Shown here one piece after another: positions 51,405 to 59,463 of a stretch of 64,000 bases of DNA. How positions within the stretch are numbered: the stretch's first letter is position 1; every line of letters begins with the position of its first letter. This DNA comes from Microvirga sp052115485. GTDB lineage: Bacteria > Pseudomonadota > Alphaproteobacteria > Rhizobiales > Beijerinckiaceae. Below the pieces are notes generated by a model. That model ran no database searches and was not told the DNA's origin. It worked only from the letters and a program-made list of their open reading frames with translations. The stretch is taken from contig NZ_JBFRGU010000007.1 of NCBI RefSeq assembly GCF_052115485.1, forward strand, positions 80,643-144,642, in the 5' to 3' direction. A program made the position numbers and the translations under genes.

Positions 51405-52460
51405 ATGGCTGCTGCAACTCTGACGCAGAGCGGAGGGCATCATGCCCTCCGCTTCTTCCTTTTAAGGACCTTGCAATTTATCGCTGTGCTGGCGACGACC
51501 CTTCTTGGGTTGGTTGCCGTCACGTTCTTTATCGGCCGTATCGTCCCGATCGATCCCGTTCTCGCCATCGTCGGTGATCGGGCTCCCGCGCATGTTTATG
51601 CGCGTGTCCGTCAGGAGCTCGGCCTCGATCTTCCGATGATCCAGCAATTCTGGATCTATCTGAAGAAGGCCATCTCCGGCGATTTCGGCAATTCGGTGCT
51701 CACCACCAATCCGGTGATGTCCGACATCATCAATGTTTTTCCCGCCACGCTCGAACTGGCGACGCTGGGTACGATTATCGGCACCCTCGTCGGCATCCCT
51801 CTCGGCGTGCTCGCCGCGGTCAAGCGCGGGTCGCTGATCGACCAGCTCGTCCGCGTGCTCGGCCTCATCGGCTATTCGGTGCCGATCTTCTGGCTCGGGC
51901 TGATGGCCCTGCTTCTGTTCTACGCCAAGCTCGGTTGGGTCGAAGGCCCGGGCCGGCTCGACGTGAGCTATTCCTACATGTACACGCCCGTCACCGGCAT
52001 CGTGCTCATCGACACACTGATGCAGGGGCAGATAGACGCATTCTGGAACGCCGTGTCGCATGTCACGCTGCCAGCATGTCTGCTGGGTTATTTCTCGCTC
52101 GCCTATATCAGTCGTATGACGCGCTCGTTCATGCTCAATGAACTGGCGCAGGAATACGTGATCGCCGCGCGTGTGAAGGGCCTGTCCGAACTACGGGTCA
52201 TCTGGCGTCACGCCTTGCGCAACGCCGCCGTCCCCTTGATTACGGTGATCGCCCTGTCTTACGCGCACCTGCTTGAAGGCTCGGTTCTGACAGAGACCAT
52301 CTTCGCGTGGCCCGGACTTGGGCAATACATCACCAACTCGCTGCAAAACGCGGACATGAATGCGGTGCTTGGCGGAACGCTCGCCATCGGCGCCGCCTTC
52401 GTCATTCTCAACCTGATGTCCGATTTGCTCTATCGCTTGCTCGATCCGAGGACTCGCTGA
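51405..52460 (+). CDS. dppB: Dipeptide ABC transporter permease 1
   Basis: A 351-residue inner-membrane permease with six spans. LRFFLLRTLQFIAVLATTLL is the first span; the EAA loop (ELAQEYVIAARVKGLSELRV, then WRHALRNAAVPLIT) binds the ATPases. The annotated ATG is 7 bases after dppA, but the first 20 codons contain a terminator-like hairpin (51430-51452). As no better start occurs after it, I keep the ATG at 51405. The stop overlaps the dppC ATG. Confidence 0.92.
   Translation: MAAATLTQSGGHHALRFFLLRTLQFIAVLATTLLGLVAVTFFIGRIVPIDPVLAIVGDRAPAHVYARVRQELGLDLPMIQQFWIYLKKAISGDFGNSVLTTNPVMSDIINVFPATLELATLGTIIGTLVGIPLGVLAAVKRGSLIDQLVRVLGLIGYSVPIFWLGLMALLLFYAKLGWVEGPGRLDVSYSYMYTPVTGIVLIDTLMQGQIDAFWNAVSHVTLPACLLGYFSLAYISRMTRSFMLNELAQEYVIAARVKGLSELRVIWRHALRNAAVPLITVIALSYAHLLEGSVLTETIFAWPGLGQYITNSLQNADMNAVLGGTLAIGAAFVILNLMSDLLYRLLDPRTR
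51430..51465 (+). terminator. Attenuator-like hairpin at the dppA/dppB junction
   Basis: GCGGAGGGC, loop ATCAT, GCCCTCCGC (perfect 9-bp stem), then TTCTTCCTTTT. It looks like a moderate terminator but lies inside the first codons of dppB, 32 bases after the dppA stop. Confidence 0.6.
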
Positions 52461-53392
52461 TGACCGGCGCTGCTCCCCTTTCTGAACCAGCCGGTCTTCG
52501 CGCCTGGTTGCTTTCTCCTGAACCGGCCTCGCGCTGGCAGGCACGTCTCGGCCGGCTTTATCTCGGCTGGCGCACCTTCACGAAAAATCCGCTCGCGGTT
52601 TTCGGGCTCGGCATCGTCCTGCTGCTGCTGTTCGTCGCCCTGTTTGCGAATTTCCTGGCTCCCTACTCGCCGATCACCGGCGGGGATTTGCGCACGGCAC
52701 GATTGCTGCCGCCGAGCGCGGCGCATTGGTTGGGCACCGACGATCAGGCGCGCGACATCTATTCGCGCATCATCCACGGTTCGCGCATCACGCTTTGGGT
52801 CGTGCTGCTCGTTTCCGTCATCGCGACGCCGATCGGCCTCCTCGTTGGAACCGTGTCCGGCTATGTGGGCGGTTGGGTCGATACGGTGTTGATGCGTATC
52901 ACCGATATCTTCCTCGCCTTCCCTCGCCTCGTGCTCGCACTCGCCTTCGTCGCGGCGCTTGGGCCCGGCATCGAGAACGCCATCATCGCCATCGCCATCA
53001 CCTCATGGCCGCCCTATGCGCGTATCGCGCGCGCCGAGACGCTGATGATCCGCAACAGCGATTTCATCGCGGCGGTGAAGCTGCAAGGCGCATCGACGCC
53101 GCGCATCATCTTCGGGCATGTGGTGCCTTTGTGCATCTCCTCGCTCATCGTGCGCGTGACGCTCGATATGGCGGGCATCATTCTCACCGCTGCCGGCCTC
53201 GGCTTCCTCGGCCTCGGCGCACAACCGCCGATGCCGGAATGGGGGGCGATGGTCGCAACGGGCCGCAACTATCTCATCGATCAATGGTGGGTCGCAGCAA
53301 TGCCCGGTCTTGCCATCTTCGTGGTGAGCCTGGGCTTCAACCTCCTGGGCGACGGCCTTCGTGACGTGCTCGATCCAAAGGCCGCAAAATGA
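52460..53392 (+). CDS. dppC: Dipeptide ABC transporter permease 2
   Basis: A 310-residue permease partner of DppB. The ATG at 52460 shares its A with the dppB stop (TGATG). N-terminal OppC-type cytoplasmic segment (WRTFTKNPLAVFGLGIV), HWLGTDDQARDIYSRIIHGS and the EAA loop RNSDFIAAVKLQGASTPRII are all present, with six spans. The downstream ATPase genes are separated by a 137-base repeat. Confidence 0.95.
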   Translation: MTGAAPLSEPAGLRAWLLSPEPASRWQARLGRLYLGWRTFTKNPLAVFGLGIVLLLLFVALFANFLAPYSPITGGDLRTARLLPPSAAHWLGTDDQARDIYSRIIHGSRITLWVVLLVSVIATPIGLLVGTVSGYVGGWVDTVLMRITDIFLAFPRLVLALAFVAALGPGIENAIIAIAITSWPPYARIARAETLMIRNSDFIAAVKLQGASTPRIIFGHVVPLCISSLIVRVTLDMAGIILTAAGLGFLGLGAQPPMPEWGAMVATGRNYLIDQWWVAAMPGLAIFVVSLGFNLLGDGLRDVLDPKAAK

Positions 53393-53407
53393 CGACATAC
53401 AACCTTT

Positions 53408-53544
53408 GTCATTCCGGGGCGCCGAAGGCGAGCCCGGAACCCATAACCACGAGGGCTCCGGAAATCAGCGGAACGGGTCGTCATATTTTTGCAATCATCG
53501 CGGCTCTGGGTTCCGGACTCTCGCTGCGCTCGCCCCGGAATGAC
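53408..53544. repeat. Palindromic repeat family C, copy 5
   Basis: Ends GTCATTCCGGGGCGCCGAAG and GCGCTCGCCCCGGAATGAC; inner pair GGAACCCATAACC-type and TCTGGGTTCCGGACTC. It splits the dpp operon between dppC and dppD and is very like the copy at 27.6 kb. Confidence 0.85.
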
Positions 53545-53558
53545 CGAGGAGGAAGAGC

Positions 53559-54395
53559 ATGACGAAACCTCTTCTCGAAGTCGAAGATCTTCGCGTCCGC
53601 TTTCACCTTCGCACGGGCACCGTCGAGGCGGTGCGCGGTGTGTCGTTCCAGCTCGGCCGCGAACGGCTCGGCATCGTCGGCGAATCCGGTTCCGGCAAGT
53701 CGCAGACGGGCCGCGCCATTCTAGGCCTCACGCCACCTCCCGGCGAAGTGACCGCGAAGAAACTCACCTTCGACGGCATCGACCTTCTCACCGCCTCGAA
53801 GCGGACGCTGCGTACGTTACGCGGTGGGCGCATCAGCATGGTGATGCAGGATCCGAAATATTCGCTGAACCCGGTGATGACCATCGGCGAGCAGATCATC
53901 GAAGCCTATCAGGCCCACGCCAAGGCCAGCCGCGCGGAAGCGCGCGACAAGGCGCTGGCGATGTTGGAGGCCGTGAAGATGCGCGATCCGGCGCGCGTGT
54001 TCAGCCTTTATCCGCACGAGGTTTCGGGCGGCATGGGCCAACGCGCGATGATCGCCATGATGCTCGTGACCGAGCCCGATCTTCTGATCGCGGACGAACC
54101 CACATCGGCGCTCGACGTGACGGTGCAGATGGAAGTGCTGCGCATTCTCGACGAACTCGTGGCCGAGCGTGGCATGGGCCTCATCTTCATTTCACACGAT
54201 CTGAAGCTTGTCTCTTCCTTCTGTGACCGGGTGCTCGTGATGTATGCGGGCCACGTGGTGGAAGAACTCGAAGCCAGGAACCTGCGGGCTGCCAAGCATC
54301 CCTATACACAAGGGCTCATGCGCTGCCTGCCAACGCTCGCAAACGATGTTCGCCCCCTCCCCACCCTCAACCGCGATCCGGCTTGGGCGCAATAA
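53559..54395 (+). CDS. dppD: Dipeptide ABC transporter ATPase 1
   Basis: A 278-residue nucleotide-binding protein. Walker A is GESGSGKSQ (about 43-51); the signature SGGMGQRAMIA is the GM variant frequent in OppD/DppD; Walker B is LLIADEPTSALD; and the switch His is in ISHDLKLV. It lacks the cysteine-rich OppD C-terminal extension and ends early after YTQGLMRCLPTL. AGGAGGAAGAGC gives a strong ribosome site after the repeat. Confidence 0.95.
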   Translation: MTKPLLEVEDLRVRFHLRTGTVEAVRGVSFQLGRERLGIVGESGSGKSQTGRAILGLTPPPGEVTAKKLTFDGIDLLTASKRTLRTLRGGRISMVMQDPKYSLNPVMTIGEQIIEAYQAHAKASRAEARDKALAMLEAVKMRDPARVFSLYPHEVSGGMGQRAMIAMMLVTEPDLLIADEPTSALDVTVQMEVLRILDELVAERGMGLIFISHDLKLVSSFCDRVLVMYAGHVVEELEARNLRAAKHPYTQGLMRCLPTLANDVRPLPTLNRDPAWAQ

Positions 54396-54407
54396 AGGCA
54401 GCGTTCG

Positions 54408-55178
54408 ATGCTCGATATTCAAAATCTTCGCGTCACCTATGGAACAGGTCGCTTGCAGGTCGATGCGGTCAAGGACGTGAGCTTTCGCGTCGAGACCGGT
54501 GAGGCCTACGGGCTTGTCGGCGAATCCGGCTCCGGCAAATCCACCGTGCTGCGCGCCATCTGCGGCCTTGCGCCGGTCTCCGGCGGGCGCGTGCTCGTCG
54601 ATGGCGGCGAACTGCGCACGCCCCGCAACAAGGCATTCTATCGCACCGTACAGATGGTGTTCCAGGATCCTTACGCCTCACTTCATCCGCGTCACACCGT
54701 GGACCGGACGCTCTCTGAGCCCCTCGCCATTCACGGCGTGAAGGATGCGGAGGCGCGTATTCTTCAAGCGTTGCGCGAGGTGGGCCTCGGCCCCTCCTTC
54801 CGCTTCCGTTATCCGCACCAGCTCTCCGGTGGCCAGCGTCAGCGCGTCGCCATTGCGCGTGCCATGCTTTTGCGCCCGAAGGTCCTGCTCCTCGACGAGC
54901 CGACTTCCGCGCTCGATGCTTCGGTGCAGGCGGAGATCCTGAATCTGCTCGATGAACTGCGCCGCAATCTCGGCCTCACCTACATCCTCGTCAGTCACGA
55001 TCTTGCGGTCGTCGCGCATCTCTGCGAGCGACTTCTCGTGATGCGGCACGGCGAGGCTGTGGAAGAGACGACCGCGCAGGCGCTCAGAACCAATCGGGCC
55101 GGGAGCGACTATACGCGCTCGCTCATCAATGCGAGCCAAGGGTTCTCACGCGAAGTCGAGCGCCCGGCAGTCGCCTAG
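54408..55178 (+). CDS. dppF: Dipeptide ABC transporter ATPase 2
   Basis: A 256-residue partner ATPase. Walker A is GESGSGKST (about 39-47), the signature LSGGQRQRVAIARAM, Walker B VLLLDEPTSALD, and switch His in VSHDLAVV. It starts 12 bases after dppD. The TAG stop is donated by the palindromic repeat that follows, so the C-terminus may be shortened relative to relatives. Confidence 0.95.
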   Translation: MLDIQNLRVTYGTGRLQVDAVKDVSFRVETGEAYGLVGESGSGKSTVLRAICGLAPVSGGRVLVDGGELRTPRNKAFYRTVQMVFQDPYASLHPRHTVDRTLSEPLAIHGVKDAEARILQALREVGLGPSFRFRYPHQLSGGQRQRVAIARAMLLRPKVLLLDEPTSALDASVQAEILNLLDELRRNLGLTYILVSHDLAVVAHLCERLLVMRHGEAVEETTAQALRTNRAGSDYTRSLINASQGFSREVERPAVA

Positions 55179-55280
55179 AGCTTGATCGTGTCTCTTTGAA
55201 ACGCGATCAAGCTCTAGATTCTTTGGTGCCGCATGATCCGGGCGAACAACCGGCTTCCACTTGTTCTGATCATGCTCTAG
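55175..55280. repeat. Palindromic repeat family A, copy 4 (two modules)
   Basis: The same layout as copy 2: hairpin module with arms CTAGAGCTTGATCGTGT and A(C)GCGATCAAGCTCTAG (one base different), then the core GCATGATCCGGGCGAACAAC and GGCTTCCACTTGTTCTGATC, ending CATGCTCTAG. It includes the TAG stop of dppF and separates the transporter from the dipeptidase. Confidence 0.9.
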
Positions 55281-55324
55281 ATCCGAAATCACGCCACTCC
55301 TTTCTCCACATTTCGCGGAAAACG

Positions 55325-56392
55325 ATGCCCTCCTCCTCTCTCGTTCCTGTCTTCGACGGCCATAACGACGTTCTGTATCGCCTGATCCAAGGCAAGGCGC
55401 AGCCGGAACGCGCTTTTCTCGACGGCGACAATCAGGGGCATCTCGATCTGCCGCGCATGAAGAAGGGCGGTTTCGCGGGCGGTTTCTTCGCGGTTTACGT
55501 GTCGTCTCAAAGCGGCGGGCTCGATGTGGATGCGATGATGACGCAGCCGCAATACGATGTGCCGCTGCCCGCGCCGCTCGAACTGGCACCGAGCCAACGC
55601 GTGACATTGCAGATGGCCTCACTGCTCTTTCGGATCGAGCGGGAATCGAAGGGTCAGGTGAAGGTGTGCCGCACGGCGGCCGACATTCGCGAGTGCTTCA
55701 AGACCGGAACCTTGGCGACGATCCTTCACATCGAAGGAGCGGAAGCCATTGATCCCGACTTCCATATGCTGGACGTTCTCTATGAGAGCGGGTTGCGCTC
55801 CATCGGCCCGGTCTGGAGCCGCCCGACCATCTTCGGTCACGGCGTCCCCTTCCGCTATCCCTCCACCGCCGATACAGGCCCCGGCCTCACCGATCTCGGG
55901 CGCGAGCTGATCAAGGCGTGCAACCGCCTCAAGATCATGATCGACCTTTCGCATCTGAACGAGAAGGGCTTTTGGGACGTGGCGAAGCTCTCGGATGCAC
56001 CGCTCATCGCGACCCATTCCAATGCCTATGCGGTCTGCCCGCATTCGCGCAATCTGTCGGACAAGCAGCTCGCCGCGATCCGCGAGAGCCGCGGCATGGT
56101 CGGCGTGAACTTCGCCACCTCCTTCATCCGTCCCGACGGCCAGCGCGGCGCGGATACGCCACTCACCGACATGATCCGCCACATGGATCACCTGATCGCC
56201 CATGTGGGCGTGGACGGTGTGGGCTTGGGCTCCGATTTCGACGGCGCGACGATCCCTGCCGATATCGGTGACGTCACCGGCCTGCCGGTGCTGATCGAGG
56301 CCATGCGCAAGCACGGCTACGACGAGGCGACGATCCGCAAGATCTGCTACGAGAACTGGATCGGCGTTCTGGAGCGCACCTGGGGCCGCTGA
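55325..56392 (+). CDS. Membrane-dipeptidase family (M19) dipeptidase
   Basis: A 355-residue zinc dipeptidase of the renal dipeptidase family. His13 and Asp15 in FDGHNDVL are metal ligands; the bridging Glu is in HIEGAEAID (about 143); further His ligands are in LSHLN and THSNAY; and GSDFDGA near the C-terminus is conserved. The ATG at 55325 gives the normal N-terminus, without signal peptide, so it is cytosolic. Its place right after the dipeptide importer suggests it cleaves what the importer brings in. Confidence 0.93.
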   Translation: MPSSSLVPVFDGHNDVLYRLIQGKAQPERAFLDGDNQGHLDLPRMKKGGFAGGFFAVYVSSQSGGLDVDAMMTQPQYDVPLPAPLELAPSQRVTLQMASLLFRIERESKGQVKVCRTAADIRECFKTGTLATILHIEGAEAIDPDFHMLDVLYESGLRSIGPVWSRPTIFGHGVPFRYPSTADTGPGLTDLGRELIKACNRLKIMIDLSHLNEKGFWDVAKLSDAPLIATHSNAYAVCPHSRNLSDKQLAAIRESRGMVGVNFATSFIRPDGQRGADTPLTDMIRHMDHLIAHVGVDGVGLGSDFDGATIPADIGDVTGLPVLIEAMRKHGYDEATIRKICYENWIGVLERTWGR

Positions 56393-56414
56393 ACACGGAA
56401 CCGATTCTGAAATG

Positions 56415-56452
56415 AAAAGGGCGATGTGAATGATCACATCGCCCTTTTGTTT
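56415..56452. terminator. Bidirectional rho-independent terminator
   Basis: A perfect 14-bp stem, AAAAGGGCGATGTG with CACATCGCCCTTTT, around AATGAT, then TTTTGTTTT. It lies 22 bases after the dipeptidase stop. The A-run on the other side lets it also stop transcription from the convergent potC side. Confidence 0.93.
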
Positions 56453-56501
56453 TGACGACAGCTCAGAACTTTAAGAACACTCGGAACCGCTGGAACCACA
56501 G

Positions 56502-56600
56502 CCTCACCCTAAAGAGCCGCGAAGCGGCATCTCGAAGGGTCGGGAGCGAGCTGGACAATCCTTTGAGACGCCATTCCTTCCGGAATAGCTCCTCAGGACG
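56502..56600. repeat. Palindromic repeat, CCTCACCCTAAAGAGCCGCG type
   Basis: CCTCACCCTAAAGAGCCGCG and ATCTCGAAGGGTC at the left have inverted echoes AATCCTTTGAGACG and AGCTCCTCAGG at the right. The type (CCTCACCCTGAGGAG...CTCGAAGG) is common between Rhizobiales genes. It ends two bases before the potC stop. Confidence 0.65.
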
Positions 56601-56602
56601 TC

Positions 56603-57442
56603 TCAGCGTTCCTCCTTCGACGTCAGCGCGAACAGGCTGGCGAGGCCGCCGACCGCGACCATCACGAGAAGGCTCACCGCGTTGATGGCCGGTGTCGCGC
56701 CTTCGCGCATCTGCCCATACATGGTGATCGGTAGCGGTGGATCGGAACCAACAAGCATCAACGTGGTGTTGAAATTCTCGAACGACATCAAGAGCGCCAC
56801 GAGTCCAGCGCCGATGAGCGCAGGGCTCAGGAACGGCAATGTCACCGTGCGAAGCACGCGCGCGCGGCTGGCACCGAGATCGAACGCGGCTTCCTCGAGC
56901 GAGCGGTCGAACTTGCGCAGACGCGCGGCGATGATGAGTGTCGCGATGGTAAGGATGAAGGAGAGCTGGCCGAGCACAATCAGCATCAACCCCGGCCGCA
57001 ACCCATCGATATCGGTCTGAAGGAAATCCTCCAGTCCGTTCGCGAGCCGCGAGAAGAAAGCGAGGATCGATATACCGAGGATGACGCCCGGAATGACGAG
57101 CGGCCAGAGCATCATCATCGCGAAGAGGGTCTTGCCGGGAAACTCCGCGCGCTCCAGCACCCACGCATTCACCGTGCCGATGACGACGGCAAGCACCGCG
57201 ACAGGCACTGCCACCTTCAGGCTGTTGAGAATGGTGGTGAGCCAGATCGGATCCATCAACACGCCGGGCTTGCCGAAGACGGAGCCCGTGCCGATGAACC
57301 ATTCCAGCGTGAACCCTTTCCACGGCGGAGACGGGAACGGACTCGCGTTGAAGGCGAAGATCGCAACGACGAGAAGCGGCGCGAACAAAAAGAGGTAGAA
57401 CGCCGCGATGTAGAATTTCCAGAGGAGAGAAGGACGGCTCAT
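56603..57442 (-). CDS. potC: Polyamine ABC transporter permease PotC-like
   Basis: A 279-residue inner-membrane permease. The ATG at 57442 gives MSRPSLLWKFYIAAFYLFLF; the long upstream frame is the shadow of potB. Six spans, with the EAA loop KFDRSLEEAAFDLGASRARV, and an N-terminal long periplasmic loop SPFPSPPWKGFTLEWF typical of PotC/PotI. It starts five bases after the potB stop and is the last gene of potD-potA-potB-potC. Confidence 0.93.
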   Translation of the reverse strand: MSRPSLLWKFYIAAFYLFLFAPLLVVAIFAFNASPFPSPPWKGFTLEWFIGTGSVFGKPGVLMDPIWLTTILNSLKVAVPVAVLAVVIGTVNAWVLERAEFPGKTLFAMMMLWPLVIPGVILGISILAFFSRLANGLEDFLQTDIDGLRPGLMLIVLGQLSFILTIATLIIAARLRKFDRSLEEAAFDLGASRARVLRTVTLPFLSPALIGAGLVALLMSFENFNTTLMLVGSDPPLPITMYGQMREGATPAINAVSLLVMVAVGGLASLFALTSKEER

Positions 57443-57447
57443 GATGG

Positions 57448-58311
57448 TCAAGCCTGTCTCAGGGTCGTGCCGAGGCTCTGGCCCGACAAGCGCAGACCCG
57501 CCCACACGATGATGGAGGAAAGCACGAGCAGCAGCATGCCGAAGGCGGCGCCTTGTGGCCAGTTGAAGCGCGTAATGAATTGCGCGTAGATCTGCTCCGT
57601 GAACCACAGGCCGTTCTTGCCGCCGAGAAGAACCGGCGTCGCGAAATTGCCGACGGTCAACATGAACACGATGATCGAACCCGCGACGATGCCAGGCATG
57701 GCATGCGGAATGACGATGCGGCGAAGCACCGTCCAGCGACTGCCGCCGAGATCGTAACCGGCCTCGACGACGGAGGGCTCAAGGCTCTCCAACGCATTGG
57801 CCAGCGGCACGATCATGAAAAGAAGCCCGCCATAAACGAGGCCGAGAATGACCGCGCCGTCGTTGTAGAGCATCTCCACCGGCTTGCTCGCGAGCCCGAG
57901 GCTTTGCAGCACGTACGAGATCACGCCGGTCTCGCGCAGAAGCATCATCCAGCCGAGCGTGCGCACGAGCTCCGACACCCAAAAGGGCAGAAGGCACATG
58001 AGCAACAGCATCGCCTTCAGGCGTCCCTGCGCCACGCGCGCGATGTAGAGCGCGATGGGAAAGGCGAGTACGAGCGTGCAGGCCGTCACCAGGATCGACA
58101 TGATGGCGGTGCGCGCAAAGGTGCGCCAGTAAAGCGGCTCGGTGAAGAATTCGAGATAGTTGCCGAGGCCGAACGTGTAGACCCGTGGCGCGACCCGCTC
58201 GCTGAACGAGAGGATCAGGATTTCCACGTGCGGGAGAATGATGAGCAGGCCCAGCCATAGAACGGCGGGAGCCAGCAACAAGAAGAGGGTGAGACGCTGC
58301 GCCGGTTTCAT
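57448..58311 (-). CDS. potB: Polyamine ABC transporter permease PotB-like
   Basis: A 287-residue permease partner. The ATG at 58311 (MKPAQRLTLFLLLAPAVLWL) overlaps the potA stop by four bases; the frame upstream is a shadow of potA. Six spans; the EAA loop is LEPSVVEAGYDLGGSRWTVL. The N-terminal periplasmic loop and VMLLRETG-like segments fit PotB/PotH. Confidence 0.93.
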   Translation of the reverse strand: MKPAQRLTLFLLLAPAVLWLGLLIILPHVEILILSFSERVAPRVYTFGLGNYLEFFTEPLYWRTFARTAIMSILVTACTLVLAFPIALYIARVAQGRLKAMLLLMCLLPFWVSELVRTLGWMMLLRETGVISYVLQSLGLASKPVEMLYNDGAVILGLVYGGLLFMIVPLANALESLEPSVVEAGYDLGGSRWTVLRRIVIPHAMPGIVAGSIIVFMLTVGNFATPVLLGGKNGLWFTEQIYAQFITRFNWPQGAAFGMLLLVLSSIIVWAGLRLSGQSLGTTLRQA

Positions 58312-59393
58312 GCGGCGAAAACTTTCATGGAGTCGGCAGCCCATCCGAAATGGATCGGCGCGCCGACGCCGATGCCCGCGAGCGGCCCAGCTTGTGGCAG
58401 AACGGCACGCGCCGGCTGTTCGAAACCGGGCGCTTCGATCAGGAGGCTCGAATTCGCGCCATCGAAGAGCACAGCGGAGACACGGCCCTCGAAACGATTG
58501 GCGACGTTCCCGAGCGCCGCCTGATCCGCGCCGAGAGCGATCGCTTCCGGACGCACGAAGCAGAGCGATTGCGCCTTGCCGACTTCGCCCTTGCCCTCGA
58601 TCGTCGCGCCAGACGGCAGCCGAATGGTTGCGCCACTGGCGGAGGCGGAAGCTGTCTCGCCCGACCAACGATTGGTTTCGCCGACGAAGCTCGCGACGAA
58701 GGGCGTCTGGGGATTGTTGTAGAGTTCGCGCGGGCTTCCCACTTGCTCGAAATGACCCTGGTTCATCACCGCGATGCGATCCGACATCACCAGCGCTTCC
58801 GACTGGTCGTGCGTGATGTAGACGAACGTGGTGTTGAACATGCTCTGGAGCTGTTTCAGCTCGATCTTCATGTGCTCGCGCAGCTTCAGATCGAGAGCGC
58901 CGAGCGGCTCATCGAGAAGCACGAGTGTGGGTTCGAGCACGAGGCAGCGGGCGATGGCCACGCGCTGGCGCTGTCCACCCGAGAGAGCCGTCACGCGACG
59001 CTCTGCGAAACCTTTCAGACCGACCCGCTCCAGCATGCGCGTGGCGCGCTCGTCCGCTTCCGCGCGAGTGACACCGCGGCAAGTCAGACCGTAGGCCACG
59101 TTCTCGCCGACGCTCATCATCGGGAACAGCGCGAGGCTCTGGAAAACCATGTTGACCGGGCGGCGGTTCGCCGGAACGCCGATCATGGATTTTTCGCGAA
59201 TGCGGATATCGCCGGAAGTCGGGTCCTCGAACCCGGCAATCATGCGCATCAAGGTCGTCTTACCGCAGCCCGAGGGGCCGAGGATCGAGAAGAACTCGCC
59301 TTGAGCGACGCTGAAGGACACGCCATCGACGGCATTGTAGGAGCCGAAACGCTTGATGACGTTGACGATATCGAGATCGATTGATGAAGCCAT
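58308..59393 (-). CDS. potA: Polyamine ABC transporter ATPase PotA-like
   Basis: A 361-residue ATPase. Walker A is GPSGCGKTT (about 39-47), the signature LSGGQRQRVAIAR, Walker B VLLDEPLGALD and switch His in ITHDQSEAL. A C-terminal TOBE domain (about 280-355) is the usual regulatory part of this class. The ATG at 59393 is in the conserved position; the longer frame adds 19 unlikely residues. Confidence 0.94.
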   Translation of the reverse strand: MASSIDLDIVNVIKRFGSYNAVDGVSFSVAQGEFFSILGPSGCGKTTLMRMIAGFEDPTSGDIRIREKSMIGVPANRRPVNMVFQSLALFPMMSVGENVAYGLTCRGVTRAEADERATRMLERVGLKGFAERRVTALSGGQRQRVAIARCLVLEPTLVLLDEPLGALDLKLREHMKIELKQLQSMFNTTFVYITHDQSEALVMSDRIAVMNQGHFEQVGSPRELYNNPQTPFVASFVGETNRWSGETASASASGATIRLPSGATIEGKGEVGKAQSLCFVRPEAIALGADQAALGNVANRFEGRVSAVLFDGANSSLLIEAPGFEQPARAVLPQAGPLAGIGVGAPIHFGWAADSMKVFAA

Positions 59394-59415
59394 GGAAGGT
59401 CTTGGATAATAAAGA

Positions 59416-59444
59416 GCCATCCCCCGGACGAACCGGGGGATGGC
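59416..59444. promoter_or_regulatory. Intercistronic hairpin after potD
   Basis: A perfect 12-bp stem, GCCATCCCCCGG with CCGGGGGATGGC, around ACGAA, in the 70 bases between potD and potA. No T-run follows on the minus strand. Its likely effect is to protect potD mRNA and lower downstream expression. Confidence 0.65.
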
Positions 59445-59463
59445 GATCAAGGGGACGAGGGAT

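Noticed and set aside
58350..59384. A 344-codon open frame antisense to potA
   Set aside because: A shadow frame; potA has all ABC motifs.
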